A stretch of 64,000 nucleotides of DNA from an uncultured SAR86 cluster bacterium (GTDB taxonomy: Bacteria > Pseudomonadota > Gammaproteobacteria > Magnimaribacterales > D2472), in contig CALSSL010000001.1 in assembly GCA_943789005.1 (NCBI GenBank), positions 1 through 64,000 on the forward strand. Direction: 5' to 3'. Under the pieces are notes generated by a model. It saw nothing but the letters and a program-made list of their open reading frames with translations, made no database searches and had not been told where the DNA came from. The translations under genes were made by a program, and so were the position numbers. Each line of letters begins with the position of its first letter. Position 1 is the stretch's first letter. Positions 1 through 10,693 of the stretch are shown here, piece after piece.

Positions 1-1944
1 CTCCTGTTATTAGTGTTACCAGTGGAACTGATACTGTAGAACTTGGTGCTACCTGGACTGATGCTGGTGCAACAGCTGATGGTGGTGAAACAGTTACAAC
101 TTCTGGTTCTGTAGATACATCAACAGTTGGTACTTATACAATCACCTACTCAGCTACTGATGCTTCAGGCAATACTAGTTCTGAAACTAGAACTGTTACA
201 GTCGTTGATACAACTGCTCCTGTTATTAGTGTTACCAGTGGAACTGATACTGTAGAACTTGGTGCTACCTGGACTGATGCTGGTGCAACAGCTGATGGTG
301 GTGAAACAGTTACAACTTCTGGTTCTGTAGATACATCAACAGTTGGTACTTATACAATCACCTACTCAGCTACTGATGCTTCAGGCAATACTAGTTCTGA
401 AACTAGAACTGTTACAGTCGTTGATACAACTGCTCCTGTTATTAGTGTTACCAGTGGAACTGATACTGTAGAACTTGGTGCTACCTGGACTGATGCTGGT
501 GCAACAGCTGATGGTGGTGAAACAGTTACAACTTCTGGTTCTGTAGATACATCAACAGTTGGTACTTATACAATCACCTACTCAGCTACTGATGCTTCAG
601 GCAATACTAGTTCTGAAACTAGAACTGTTACAGTCGTTGATACAACTGCTCCTGTTATTAGTGTTACCAGTGGAACTGATACTGTAGAACTTGGTGCTAC
701 CTGGACTGATGCTGGTGCAACAGCTGATGGTGGTGAAACAGTTACAACTTCTGGTTCTGTAGATACATCAACAGTTGGTACTTATACAATCACCTACTCA
801 GCTACTGATGCTTCAGGCAATACTAGTTCTGAAACTAGAACTGTTACAGTCGTTGATACAACTGCTCCTGTTATTAGTGTTACCAGTGGAACTGATACTG
901 TAGAACTTGGTGCTACCTGGACTGATGCTGGTGCAACAGCTGATGGTGGTGAAACAGTTACAACTTCTGGTTCTGTAGATACATCAACAGTTGGTACTTA
1001 TACAATCACCTACTCAGCTACTGATGCTTCAGGCAATACTAGTTCTGAAACTAGAACTGTTACAGTCGTTGATACAACTGCTCCTGTTATTAGTGTTACC
1101 AGTGGAACTGATACTGTAGAACTTGGTGCTACCTGGACTGATGCTGGTGCAACAGCTGATGGTGGTGAAACAGTTACAACTTCTGGTTCTGTAGATACAT
1201 CAACAGTTGGTACTTATACAATCACCTACTCAGCTACTGATGCTTCAGGCAATACTAGTTCTGAAACTAGAACTGTTACAGTCGTTGATACAACTGCTCC
1301 TGTTATTAGTGTTACCAGTGGAACTGATACTGTAGAACTTGGTGCTACCTGGACTGATGCTGGTGCAACAGCTGATGGTGGTGAAACAGTTACAACTTCT
1401 GGTTCTGTAGATACATCAACAGTTGGTACTTATACAATCACCTACTCAGCTACTGATGCTTCAGGCAATACTAGTTCTGAAACTAGAACTGTTACAGTCG
1501 TTGATACAACTGCTCCTGTTATTAGTGTTACCAGTGGAACTGATACTGTAGAACTTGGTGCTACCTGGACTGATGCTGGTGCAACAGCTGATGGTGGTGA
1601 AACAGTTACAACTTCTGGTTCTGTAGATACATCAACAGTTGGTACTTATACAATCACCTACTCAGCTACTGATGCTTCAGGCAATACTAGTTCTGAAACT
1701 AGAACTGTTACAGTCGTTGATACAACTGCTCCTGTTATTAGTGTTACCAGTGGAACTGATACTGTAGAACTTGGTGCTACCTGGACTGATGCTGGTGCAA
1801 CAGCTGATGGTGGTGAAACAGTTACAACTTCTGGTTCTGTAGATACATCAACAGTTGGTACTTATACAATCACCTACTCAGCTACTGATGCTTCAGGCAA
1901 TACTAGTTCTGAAACTAGAACTGTTACAGTCGTTGATACAACTG
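1..1944 (+). repeat. Tandem array 1: nine copies of a 216-bp coding unit
   Basis: Units begin at 1, 217, 433, 649, 865, 1081, 1297, 1513 and 1729. I see no base differences between copies. The period is 216 bp (72 codons), so copy-number change keeps the reading frame. The array continues to the left edge of the window, so the true number of copies here may be higher. Confidence 0.97.
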
Positions 1945-4900
1945 CTCCAGTAATAAATACTGCTTCAATTGTAGGTAATGTTTATGAAGGTGAAACTGCT
2001 CTAGGTAGTGTATCTGCTAACGAGTCAGTAACTTGGAGTGTCTCTGGTAGTGAAGTCTCTATTACCTCATCAGGTGTTATAACATTAAATAGTCCTGCTG
2101 ATTATGGATCTGCAACATCACATTCATTTACTGTAACTGCTACAGATACCTCTAATAACAACACCACGACCTCAACGCTGACAGTAGATGTTATTAATCC
2201 TAGTTTAAGTTGTGCTGTATTCAGAAGTTCTAATACCTGGAATATAGACGAAGGCAATACTGCTATTGGAACAATGGTGGCAACTATTGGTGTAGGTGGT
2301 GGAAATATTAACTTTACAATACCTGTTAATAAGGAAGGTATATTTAGCATTAATAACAATGCGAATGGAAGATCAGCAAAATTAGTTTTAGATAATGCAG
2401 CTAATTATGCATCTCAGTCAACGTATTCATTAGTTGTTACAGCAACTCATTCAGATAGTGGTTGTGCTGTTAATCAGGTATTAACTATTACTGTTAACGA
2501 TACAACAGCTCCTACTTTAGCTTTAGTTGGTGATAGTTCTGTGTCTATTGAATCAGGATCAACATATACTGATGCTGGATATACCGCAAGTGATAATGAT
2601 GGAGCACCATCTATAACAACTAACTCAACAGTTAATACTGTAACAGCTGGAGTTTATAGCGTAACTTATACAGCTACCGATGCTGCTGGTAACGAAACTT
2701 CAGTAACTAGAACTGTTACAGTCGTTGATACAACTGCTCCTGTTATTAGTGTTACCAGTGGAACTGATACTGTAGAACTTGGTGCTACCTGGACTGATGC
2801 TGGTGCAACAGCTGATGGTGGTGAAACAGTTACAACTTCTGGTTCTGTAGATACATCAACAGTTGGTACTTATACAATCACCTACTCAGCTACTGATGCT
2901 TCAGGCAATACTAGTTCTGAAACTAGAACTGTTACAGTCGTTGATACAACTGCTCCTGTTATTAGTGTTACCAGTGGAACTGATACTGTAGAACTTGGTG
3001 CTACCTGGACTGATGCTGGTGCAACAGCTGATGGTGGTGAAACAGTTACAACTTCTGGTTCTGTAGATACATCAACAGTTGGTACTTATACAATCACCTA
3101 CTCAGCTACTGATGCTTCAGGCAATACTAGTTCTGAAACTAGAACTGTTACAGTCGTTGATACAACTGCTCCTGTTATTAGTGTTACCAGTGGAACTGAT
3201 ACTGTAGAACTTGGTGCTACCTGGACTGATGCTGGTGCAACAGCTGATGGTGGTGAAACAGTTACAACTTCTGGTTCTGTAGATACATCAACAGTTGGTA
3301 CTTATACAATCACCTACTCAGCTACTGATGCTTCAGGCAATACTAGTTCTGAAACTAGAACTGTTACAGTCGTTGATACAACTGCTCCTGTTATTAGTGT
3401 TACCAGTGGAACTGATACTGTAGAACTTGGTGCTACCTGGACTGATGCTGGTGCAACAGCTGATGGTGGTGAAACAGTTACAACTTCTGGTTCTGTAGAT
3501 ACATCAACAGTTGGTACTTATACAATCACCTACTCAGCTACTGATGCTTCAGGCAATACTAGTTCTGAAACTAGAACTGTTACAGTCGTTGATACAACTG
3601 CTCCTGTTATTAGTGTTACCAGTGGAACTGATACTGTAGAACTTGGTGCTACCTGGACTGATGCTGGTGCAACAGCTGATGGTGGTGAAACAGTTACAAC
3701 TTCTGGTTCTGTAGATACATCAACAGTTGGTACTTATACAATCACCTACTCAGCTACTGATGCTTCAGGCAATACTAGTTCTGAAACTAGAACTGTTACA
3801 GTCGTTGATACAACTGCTCCTGTTATTAGTGTTACCAGTGGAACTGATACTGTAGAACTTGGTGCTACCTGGACTGATGCTGGTGCAACAGCTGATGGTG
3901 GTGAAACAGTTACAACTTCTGGTTCTGTAGATACATCAACAGTTGGTACTTATACAATCACCTACTCAGCTACTGATGCTTCAGGCAATACTAGTTCTGA
4001 AACTAGAACTGTTACAGTCGTTGATACAACTGCTCCTGTTATTAGTGTTACCAGTGGAACTGATACTGTAGAACTTGGTGCTACCTGGACTGATGCTGGT
4101 GCAACAGCTGATGGTGGTGAAACAGTTACAACTTCTGGTTCTGTAGATACATCAACAGTTGGTACTTATACAATCACCTACTCAGCTACTGATGCTTCAG
4201 GCAATACTAGTTCTGAAACTAGAACTGTTACAGTCGTTGATACAACTGCTCCTGTTATTAGTGTTACCAGTGGAACTGATACTGTAGAACTTGGTGCTAC
4301 CTGGACTGATGCTGGTGCAACAGCTGATGGTGGTGAAACAGTTACAACTTCTGGTTCTGTAGATACATCAACAGTTGGTACTTATACAATCACCTACTCA
4401 GCTACTGATGCTTCAGGCAATACTAGTTCTGAAACTAGAACTGTTACAGTCGTTGATACAACTGCTCCTGTTATTAGTGTTACCAGTGGAACTGATACTG
4501 TAGAACTTGGTGCTACCTGGACTGATGCTGGTGCAACAGCTGATGGTGGTGAAACAGTTACAACTTCTGGTTCTGTAGATACATCAACAGTTGGTACTTA
4601 TACAATCACCTACTCAGCTACTGATGCTTCAGGCAATACTAGTTCTGAAACTAGAACTGTTACAGTCGTTGATACAACTGCTCCTGTTATTAGTGTTACC
4701 AGTGGAACTGATACTGTAGAACTTGGTGCTACCTGGACTGATGCTGGTGCAACAGCTGATGGTGGTGAAACAGTTACAACTTCTGGTTCTGTAGATACAT
4801 CAACAGTTGGTACTTATACAATCACCTACTCAGCTACTGATGCTTCAGGCAATACTAGTTCTGAAACTAGAACTGTTACAGTCGTTGATACAACTGCTCC

Positions 4901-6719
4901 TGTTATTAGTGTTACCAGTGGAACTGATACTGTAGAACTTGGTGCTACCTGGACTGATGCTGGTGCAACAGCTGATGGTGGTGAAACAGTTACAACTTCT
5001 GGTTCTGTAGATACATCAACAGTTGGTACTTATACAATCACCTACTCAGCTACTGATGCTTCAGGCAATACTAGTTCTGAAACTAGAACTGTTACAGTCG
5101 TTGATACAACTGCTCCTGTTATTAGTGTTACCAGTGGAACTGATACTGTAGAACTTGGTGCTACCTGGACTGATGCTGGTGCAACAGCTGATGGTGGTGA
5201 AACAGTTACAACTTCTGGTTCTGTAGATACATCAACAGTTGGTACTTATACAATCACCTACTCAGCTACTGATGCTTCAGGCAATACTAGTTCTGAAACT
5301 AGAACTGTTACAGTCGTTGATACAACTGCTCCTGTTATTAGTGTTACCAGTGGAACTGATACTGTAGAACTTGGTGCTACCTGGACTGATGCTGGTGCAA
5401 CAGCTGATGGTGGTGAAACAGTTACAACTTCTGGTTCTGTAGATACATCAACAGTTGGTACTTATACAATCACCTACTCAGCTACTGATGCTTCAGGCAA
5501 TACTAGTTCTGAAACTAGAACTGTTACAGTCGTTGATACAACTGCTCCTGTTATTAGTGTTACCAGTGGAACTGATACTGTAGAACTTGGTGCTACCTGG
5601 ACTGATGCTGGTGCAACAGCTGATGGTGGTGAAACAGTTACAACTTCTGGTTCTGTAGATACATCAACAGTTGGTACTTATACAATCACCTACTCAGCTA
5701 CTGATGCTTCAGGCAATACTAGTTCTGAAACTAGAACTGTTACAGTCGTTGATACAACTGCTCCTGTTATTAGTGTTACCAGTGGAACTGATACTGTAGA
5801 ACTTGGTGCTACCTGGACTGATGCTGGTGCAACAGCTGATGGTGGTGAAACAGTTACAACTTCTGGTTCTGTAGATACATCAACAGTTGGTACTTATACA
5901 ATCACCTACTCAGCTACTGATGCTTCAGGCAATACTAGTTCTGAAACTAGAACTGTTACAGTCGTTGATACAACTGCTCCTGTTATTAGTGTTACCAGTG
6001 GAACTGATACTGTAGAACTTGGTGCTACCTGGACTGATGCTGGTGCAACAGCTGATGGTGGTGAAACAGTTACAACTTCTGGTTCTGTAGATACATCAAC
6101 AGTTGGTACTTATACAATCACCTACTCAGCTACTGATGCTTCAGGCAATACTAGTTCTGAAACTAGAACTGTTACAGTCGTTGATACAACTGCTCCAGTA
6201 ATAAATACTGCTTCAATTGTAGGTAATGTTTATGAAGGTGAAACTGCTCTAGGTAGTGTATCTGCTAACGAGTCAGTAACTTGGAGTGTCTCTGGTAGTG
6301 GGGTTAGCATATCATCTTCTGGTGTAATTACTTTGGATAATCCTGCTGATTATGAGTCTGCAACATCACATTCATTTACTGTAACTGCTACAGATACCTC
6401 TAATAACATCACTACGTCTTCTACGATAATAGTAAGTGTTATAGATACTAATGAAAACACAATAAATATAACCTCCGCAAGCACTTGGAATGTATCTAAT
6501 GTTGGAAGTATTTATACTGTAACAACAGATGCTAGTGAAAACTTTAGTTGCTCAATATCGAATACATCAAGTAATAGAATTGCAGTAAATAATTGCAACG
6601 TAAGAATAACTGGCAATTACAGACAGTCTTCAGGAACTACTTATACTTTTACATTAACAGTTACAGGATCAACAACAGGAGCTACATCTAGTCAACAAGT
6701 AACAATTAATGTTAATTGA
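3..6719 (+). CDS. Giant Ig-like/cadherin-like repeat surface protein (5' end outside window)
   Basis: The frame is open from base 3 to the TAA at 6719, at least 2238 residues. The Met at 2274 is internal, so the true start lies upstream of the window. Domain order: nine identical 72-residue Ig-like units (DUF5011/HYR-type, each ending VVDTTAP); a cadherin-like domain (about 1947-2200); a domain with two cysteines (about 2210-2510); one diverged Ig-like unit (about 2515-2736); sixteen more identical units; a second cadherin-like domain (about 6195-6450); and a C-terminal domain with two cysteines. The protein is rich in Thr, Ser, Val and Asp and contains no membrane segment or sorting signal in the visible part. 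Such proteins are usually secreted adhesins or stalk-like surface filaments; the exact role is unknown. Confidence 0.85.
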   Translation, partial: PVISVTSGTDTVELGATWTDAGATADGGETVTTSGSVDTSTVGTYTITYSATDASGNTSSETRTVTVVDTTAPVISVTSGTDTVELGATWTDAGATADGGETVTTSGSVDTSTVGTYTITYSATDASGNTSSETRTVTVVDTTAPVISVTSGTDTVELGATWTDAGATADGGETVTTSGSVDTSTVGTYTITYSATDASGNTSSETRTVTVVDTTAPVISVTSGTDTVELGATWTDAGATADGGETVTTSGSVDTSTVGTYTITYSATDASGNTSSETRTVTVVDTTAPVISVTSGTDTVELGATWTDAGATADGGETVTTSGSVDTSTVGTYTITYSATDASGNTSSETRTVTVVDTTAPVISVTSGTDTVELGATWTDAGATADGGETVTTSGSVDTSTVGTYTITYSATDASGNTSSETRTVTVVDTTAPVISVTSGTDTVELGATWTDAGATADGGETVTTSGSVDTSTVGTYTITYSATDASGNTSSETRTVTVVDTTAPVISVTSGTDTVELGATWTDAGATADGGETVTTSGSVDTSTVGTYTITYSATDASGNTSSETRTVTVVDTTAPVISVTSGTDTVELGATWTDAGATADGGETVTTSGSVDTSTVGTYTITYSATDASGNTSSETRTVTVVDTTAPVINTASIVGNVYEGETALGSVSANESVTWSVSGSEVSITSSGVITLNSPADYGSATSHSFTVTATDTSNNNTTTSTLTVDVINPSLSCAVFRSSNTWNIDEGNTAIGTMVATIGVGGGNINFTIPVNKEGIFSINNNANGRSAKLVLDNAANYASQSTYSLVVTATHSDSGCAVNQVLTITVNDTTAPTLALVGDSSVSIESGSTYTDAGYTASDNDGAPSITTNSTVNTVTAGVYSVTYTATDAAGNETSVTRTVTVVDTTAPVISVTSGTDTVELGATWTDAGATADGGETVTTSGSVDTSTVGTYTITYSATDASGNTSSETRTVTVVDTTAPVISVTSGTDTVELGATWTDAGATADGGETVTTSGSVDTSTVGTYTITYSATDASGNTSSETRTVTVVDTTAPVISVTSGTDTVELGATWTDAGATADGGETVTTSGSVDTSTVGTYTITYSATDASGNTSSETRTVTVVDTTAPVISVTSGTDTVELGATWTDAGATADGGETVTTSGSVDTSTVGTYTITYSATDASGNTSSETRTVTVVDTTAPVISVTSGTDTVELGATWTDAGATADGGETVTTSGSVDTSTVGTYTITYSATDASGNTSSETRTVTVVDTTAPVISVTSGTDTVELGATWTDAGATADGGETVTTSGSVDTSTVGTYTITYSATDASGNTSSETRTVTVVDTTAPVISVTSGTDTVELGATWTDAGATADGGETVTTSGSVDTSTVGTYTITYSATDASGNTSSETRTVTVVDTTAPVISVTSGTDTVELGATWTDAGATADGGETVTTSGSVDTSTVGTYTITYSATDASGNTSSETRTVTVVDTTAPVISVTSGTDTVELGATWTDAGATADGGETVTTSGSVDTSTVGTYTITYSATDASGNTSSETRTVTVVDTTAPVISVTSGTDTVELGATWTDAGATADGGETVTTSGSVDTSTVGTYTITYSATDASGNTSSETRTVTVVDTTAPVISVTSGTDTVELGATWTDAGATADGGETVTTSGSVDTSTVGTYTITYSATDASGNTSSETRTVTVVDTTAPVISVTSGTDTVELGATWTDAGATADGGETVTTSGSVDTSTVGTYTITYSATDASGNTSSETRTVTVVDTTAPVISVTSGTDTVELGATWTDAGATADGGETVTTSGSVDTSTVGTYTITYSATDASGNTSSETRTVTVVDTTAPVISVTSGTDTVELGATWTDAGATADGGETVTTSGSVDTSTVGTYTITYSATDASGNTSSETRTVTVVDTTAPVISVTSGTDTVELGATWTDAGATADGGETVTTSGSVDTSTVGTYTITYSATDASGNTSSETRTVTVVDTTAPVISVTSGTDTVELGATWTDAGATADGGETVTTSGSVDTSTVGTYTITYSATDASGNTSSETRTVTVVDTTAPVINTASIVGNVYEGETALGSVSANESVTWSVSGSGVSISSSGVITLDNPADYESATSHSFTVTATDTSNNITTSSTIIVSVIDTNENTINITSASTWNVSNVGSIYTVTTDASENFSCSISNTSSNRIAVNNCNVRITGNYRQSSGTTYTFTLTVTGSTTGATSSQQVTINVN
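1945..2052 (+). repeat. 108-bp block repeated exactly at 6193-6300
   Basis: The first 108 bp after each array are identical (1945-2052 and 6193-6300). The two copies then diverge for a short stretch and become near-identical again around 2091-2160 and 6343-6410. This patchwork indicates that array plus following cadherin-like domain was duplicated as a block, or has been gene-converted since. Confidence 0.9.
2737..6192 (+). repeat. Tandem array 2: sixteen copies of the same 216-bp unit
   Basis: Units start at 2737 and repeat every 216 bp up to 5977; position 6193 begins the diverged downstream domain. The unit is the same as in array 1. The preceding unit (about 2515-2736) is a diverged homologue, showing what an unhomogenised copy looks like. 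Confidence 0.97.
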
Positions 6720-6854
6720 AAAAATTAAAGAATATAGTCTTGTATTTTTATCTAATTTATAAAAAAATAATTTAATACAGTAATTGTATTTAGTTTTTAT
6801 GTATAAAAATTTCTTATAAAATGCTAGTATAAATTTTTATAATCAAGGAGAAAA

Positions 6855-9800
6855 TTGGACGAAAAAATATCACTTGATGATAAGTATTTAAAAAAAACGG
6901 GGAGTATATATATTAATGGTGTTCAATCATTAGTTAGACTTCCTTTAATCCAAAAACAACGAGACCTTAAAAATAAACTTAATACAGCTGGCTTTATATC
7001 TGGCTATCCCGGATCTCCACTTGGAGGCTATGATCTTGAACTTATCAAAGCAAAAAAATATTTAATTGAGCATGAAATAGATCACCAGGCTGGTATTAAT
7101 GAAGAAATAGCAGCAACTTCTGTATGGGGAAGTCAACAAATTGAGTACAAAAATAAAAATAAAAAAGATGGAGTCTTTGGTATTTGGTATGGCAAAGGAC
7201 CAGGGGTGGACAGATCATTGGATGCATTTAAGCATGCTAATGCTGCAGGATCTTCTAAATATGGTGGAGTATTAGCAATAGCTGGAGATGATCATGGTTG
7301 TAAATCCTCTTCTATACCTCATCAATCAGATCATAATTTTATTAGTGCTTTTATTCCGTACTTATATCCTGCTGGCATTGATGACATAATTTCTTATGGG
7401 CTTCTTGGATTTGAGATGAGCCGTTACAGCGGCTGCTGGATAGGAATGAAAATGGTTTCAGATGTGGCTGATTCTTCTAAAACTTATGACACAACTAATG
7501 AAGATAAAAAAATTATTATTCCCTCAAACGATGACCTGCTTGAATATGCAGAGCTTAATAGGAATATAACTTTTAAGGAAACCCCAAGAGAATTAGACTT
7601 CAAACTTCAAAGGGTAAAAGGTTTTGCAGCTCAAGTATTTGGCCATAAAAATAATATTGATCAAGTTAAGTGGCCAAATATAAATTCAAAAATTGGAATC
7701 ATAAGTTCTGGCAAATCCTACAATGACGTTAGAGAAGCTTTAAGATGGCTAGGAATTGATAAAGAAAAGGCAAAAGAGCTTGGGATATGTCTATATAAAA
7801 TTGGAATGCCATGGCCGCTGGAACCAAATGGGGTTAGATCTTTTTGTGAAGGTCTTGATAAAGTTTTAGTTGTTGAAGAAAAAAGAGAGCTAATTGAACA
7901 TCAGATTAAATGGCAACTTTATAATTGGAGTGAAAAAGTTAGACCTGAAGTTACTGGTAAGCAAGACGAAAAAGGTAATTGGCAGCTGCCTCCAGAAAAC
8001 GATCTACCTTTAGCTACAATTGTAGAAGTTCTTGCAAATCAAATTTATAAAGCTACAGGTGCTAAAGAATTATTAGAAAGTTTAGATTGGTTTCAAAAAA
8101 GGAATCTAAAAAAATCTTTTCAACAAGCCCCGATTGATAGAAAGGCATTTTTTTGTTCTGGCTGCCCTCACAATACATCAACTATGATTCCTGAAGGATC
8201 AACCGCACTAGCCGGAATTGGATGTCATTATATGGCAACTAATATGGATAGAGATACTGAACTTTTTACTCAAATGGGTGGTGAAGGCACTCCATGGATT
8301 GGTCAGTCAAAATACATAGAAGATACTCATATTTTTGCAAATCTTGGTGACGGAACTTACAGACATTCAGGAGCATTAGCAATCAGAGCATGCGTTGATG
8401 CTGGAGTAAATATTACATTTAAAATTCTATATAACGACGCTGTAGCTATGACTGGCGGACAAACCCTTGGTAAAAACTTAAGCACCATACAAATTGCAAA
8501 ACAGGTTTTATCAGAAGGTGTTGAAAAAGTTGTTTTATTGACCGAGAATCTAAAAAATTATTCGCAAACCTCTCTTCCAAAAGGAGTTGAATTAAAGCAC
8601 AGAGATTACTTGCAGAATGTACAGAAAGAATTACAAACTATAAAGGGAGTTACCATCCTTATATACGATCAGGGGTGTGCTGCTGAAAAAAGAAGGAAAA
8701 GAAAACGAGGAATTATTGAAGATCCGCTTCAAAAGATTCTTATAAATCCAGAAGTTTGTGAAGGATGTGGTGACTGTTCAGTCCAATCAAACTGTATGTC
8801 AATTGAACCTCTGGAAACTGAGTTTGGTAGAAAAAGAAAAATTAATCAATCAACCTGCAATAAAGACTTCACTTGTATTAAGGGGTTTTGCCCATCATTT
8901 TTTTCAATAGAAACAGATGATGTAAAAAATATTCAAACACCATCGATTGACTATGAATTACCTAATCCAGTAAAAAAAATTGATGAAGAAATTACCAATA
9001 TTATTCTAACTGGGATTGGAGGAACTGGTGTTTTAACTATTTCTGCAATTCTTGGCATGGCTGCAAATATAGAAAACAAAAAATCAACGACTTTGGATAT
9101 GACAGGTCTTTCACAAAAAGGTGGAGCTGTTTGGGCATACATAAAACTATATAGCGATAAGAAAAAACCATACAGTCACAAAATAACCCCCGGGATGTCT
9201 GATGTCCTTCTTGCCTGTGATCAGGTTGTTGCAACAAAAGATGAAATTCAAGAGGTTTTATCAAATAAAAGAACTTATGCTGTCCTTAATTCCTACTCTG
9301 CTCCCGTTGCAGACTTTGTTTCTAATACTGATATTGATTTTAAGTCTAGTGAGGTTAGAGAGCTGATTAAAAACTCAACTAAAGACATCTCTGTTGAATT
9401 AAACACCGTAGATTTATCCTATAGATTCTTTGGCAATACCATTAATGCAAATATGATTCAGCTTGGAGCTGCATTTCAAGCAGGTTTAATACCTCTAAAG
9501 AGAGAATCCATTGTTCAGGCAATAAATCTAAATAAATCAGGAGCTGAAAATAATATCAAAGCATTTAATTTAGGTAGATTGACAGTACATGATCCTAAAA
9601 ATTCTTTATTCAAACAAACGGAAAATTCTATAAAAAGCATTTCAGTTAAAGATCTCAAAGATATATTAGCTAATTATTCTAAAAAATCTTTAAAAGCATT
9701 CAATCAAATTGAGTTAGCTCTTAATAATGCAAAAAAAGATCTAAATAAAAGTATCATTGAAGAGGTTTTAATAGAATATGGAAGAATATGTCTAATAAAA

Positions 9801-10247
9801 GATGAGTACAGGGTTGCTAGCATGCATCTTAAAAATTATAAAAAAATTATAAATAGAGAATTTAGCTCTTGGAATAAAATAAGTTTTTACCTAGCCCCTC
9901 CTATCTTGTCCTTTATTAAGGATAAAAAAACTGGAAATCCTAAAAAATTTAAAATTCCAGGCTATATAGCATTACCTTTATTCTATGCTCTAGATAGAGT
10001 CTCTTTTTTGCGCGATACTCCGCTTGATATCTTTAAGTATAGTAAAGAAAGAAAACATGACTACGAGCACAAAAGAATTTTTGAACAAATACTTAATACA
10101 GCTCTAAAAAATGCAAAAGAGGTTGAGCTTAAGAAACTTATTGATTGCTCAAAAAAAGTAAAAGGTTATGGTTCTATAAAAGAAAATAATTTAGCAATTT
10201 TTAAAAAAAATATACTTAACAAGGAAATTAACTTTGTAAAAATATGA
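6855..10247 (+). CDS. Indolepyruvate ferredoxin oxidoreductase, fused alpha-beta type
   Basis: This 1130-residue protein matches the fused proteobacterial IorAB family, which oxidatively decarboxylates arylpyruvates to arylacetyl-CoA and reduces ferredoxin. The N-terminus has the pyrimidine-binding region (GYPGSPLGGYD). The thiamine-diphosphate motif starts GDGTYRHSG and ends about 30 residues later at YND. Cysteine clusters near residues 635-680 (CEGCGDC, then CNKDFTCIKGFC) suit a [4Fe-4S] centre. The gamma-type domain follows (GIGGTGVLT, SQKGGAVWA), then a family-specific C-terminal extension. The start is TTG at 6855, four bases after AGGAG. The stop overlaps the next gene by ATGA. Probable role: aromatic amino-acid catabolism. 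Confidence 0.9.
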   Translation: MDEKISLDDKYLKKTGSIYINGVQSLVRLPLIQKQRDLKNKLNTAGFISGYPGSPLGGYDLELIKAKKYLIEHEIDHQAGINEEIAATSVWGSQQIEYKNKNKKDGVFGIWYGKGPGVDRSLDAFKHANAAGSSKYGGVLAIAGDDHGCKSSSIPHQSDHNFISAFIPYLYPAGIDDIISYGLLGFEMSRYSGCWIGMKMVSDVADSSKTYDTTNEDKKIIIPSNDDLLEYAELNRNITFKETPRELDFKLQRVKGFAAQVFGHKNNIDQVKWPNINSKIGIISSGKSYNDVREALRWLGIDKEKAKELGICLYKIGMPWPLEPNGVRSFCEGLDKVLVVEEKRELIEHQIKWQLYNWSEKVRPEVTGKQDEKGNWQLPPENDLPLATIVEVLANQIYKATGAKELLESLDWFQKRNLKKSFQQAPIDRKAFFCSGCPHNTSTMIPEGSTALAGIGCHYMATNMDRDTELFTQMGGEGTPWIGQSKYIEDTHIFANLGDGTYRHSGALAIRACVDAGVNITFKILYNDAVAMTGGQTLGKNLSTIQIAKQVLSEGVEKVVLLTENLKNYSQTSLPKGVELKHRDYLQNVQKELQTIKGVTILIYDQGCAAEKRRKRKRGIIEDPLQKILINPEVCEGCGDCSVQSNCMSIEPLETEFGRKRKINQSTCNKDFTCIKGFCPSFFSIETDDVKNIQTPSIDYELPNPVKKIDEEITNIILTGIGGTGVLTISAILGMAANIENKKSTTLDMTGLSQKGGAVWAYIKLYSDKKKPYSHKITPGMSDVLLACDQVVATKDEIQEVLSNKRTYAVLNSYSAPVADFVSNTDIDFKSSEVRELIKNSTKDISVELNTVDLSYRFFGNTINANMIQLGAAFQAGLIPLKRESIVQAINLNKSGAENNIKAFNLGRLTVHDPKNSLFKQTENSIKSISVKDLKDILANYSKKSLKAFNQIELALNNAKKDLNKSIIEEVLIEYGRICLIKDEYRVASMHLKNYKKIINREFSSWNKISFYLAPPILSFIKDKKTGNPKKFKIPGYIALPLFYALDRVSFLRDTPLDIFKYSKERKHDYEHKRIFEQILNTALKNAKEVELKKLIDCSKKVKGYGSIKENNLAIFKKNILNKEINFVKI

Positions 10248-10693
10248 TAAAAAATAAAATACCACCTCCAATTGTTACTTTATTCTTTGGGCTATGTATA
10301 TATTTCTCCAGAGATTGTTTCTTTAGCTATGAATATAAACTTTTAGATACATTAAGTTATATGTGCTATTTGATTGGGCTATGTATTCTAATATTGGCTG
10401 TAAATTCTTTTAAAAAACATAGCACAACTGTTAATCCTATAAAAATTGAAAATGCATCTTATTTGGTTACCTCAGGTGTTTTTGAATATTCAAGAAATCC
10501 AATGTATTTAGGCATGGCTCTAATTTTATTAGGCTTAGCATTAATGTTTAATGTGATTGGCGGCACCCTTTTCACTTTTCTATTTACTATCTTCATAACT
10601 AAATTTCAAATTAGGCCAGAAGAAGAAGTTATGGAAAGATTATTTGGAGAAGATTTCTTAAACTATAAAAAAAATGTTCGAATGTGGATATGA
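10244..10693 (+). CDS. Isoprenylcysteine carboxyl methyltransferase / phospholipid methyltransferase family membrane protein
   Basis: A 149-residue integral membrane protein with about four hydrophobic segments. The conserved C-terminal half reads SRNPMYLGM, then RPEEEVMERLFGEDF and a terminal Y-x5-RMWI, the signature of the PEMT/ICMT fold that binds S-adenosylmethionine. The substrate cannot be told from sequence; bacterial members are mostly uncharacterised. It overlaps the upstream oxidoreductase by ATGA and the downstream small membrane gene also by ATGA, so the three are probably translationally coupled. Confidence 0.75.
   Translation: MIKNKIPPPIVTLFFGLCIYFSRDCFFSYEYKLLDTLSYMCYLIGLCILILAVNSFKKHSTTVNPIKIENASYLVTSGVFEYSRNPMYLGMALILLGLALMFNVIGGTLFTFLFTIFITKFQIRPEEEVMERLFGEDFLNYKKNVRMWI

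Noticed and set aside
1-6192. Regular direct repeats suggesting a CRISPR array
   Set aside because: The 216-bp units are contiguous with no spacers and are one open coding frame.
2274-6719. Gene start at the Met codon at 2274
   Set aside because: The same frame is open and repeat-coding back to base 3, so this Met is internal.
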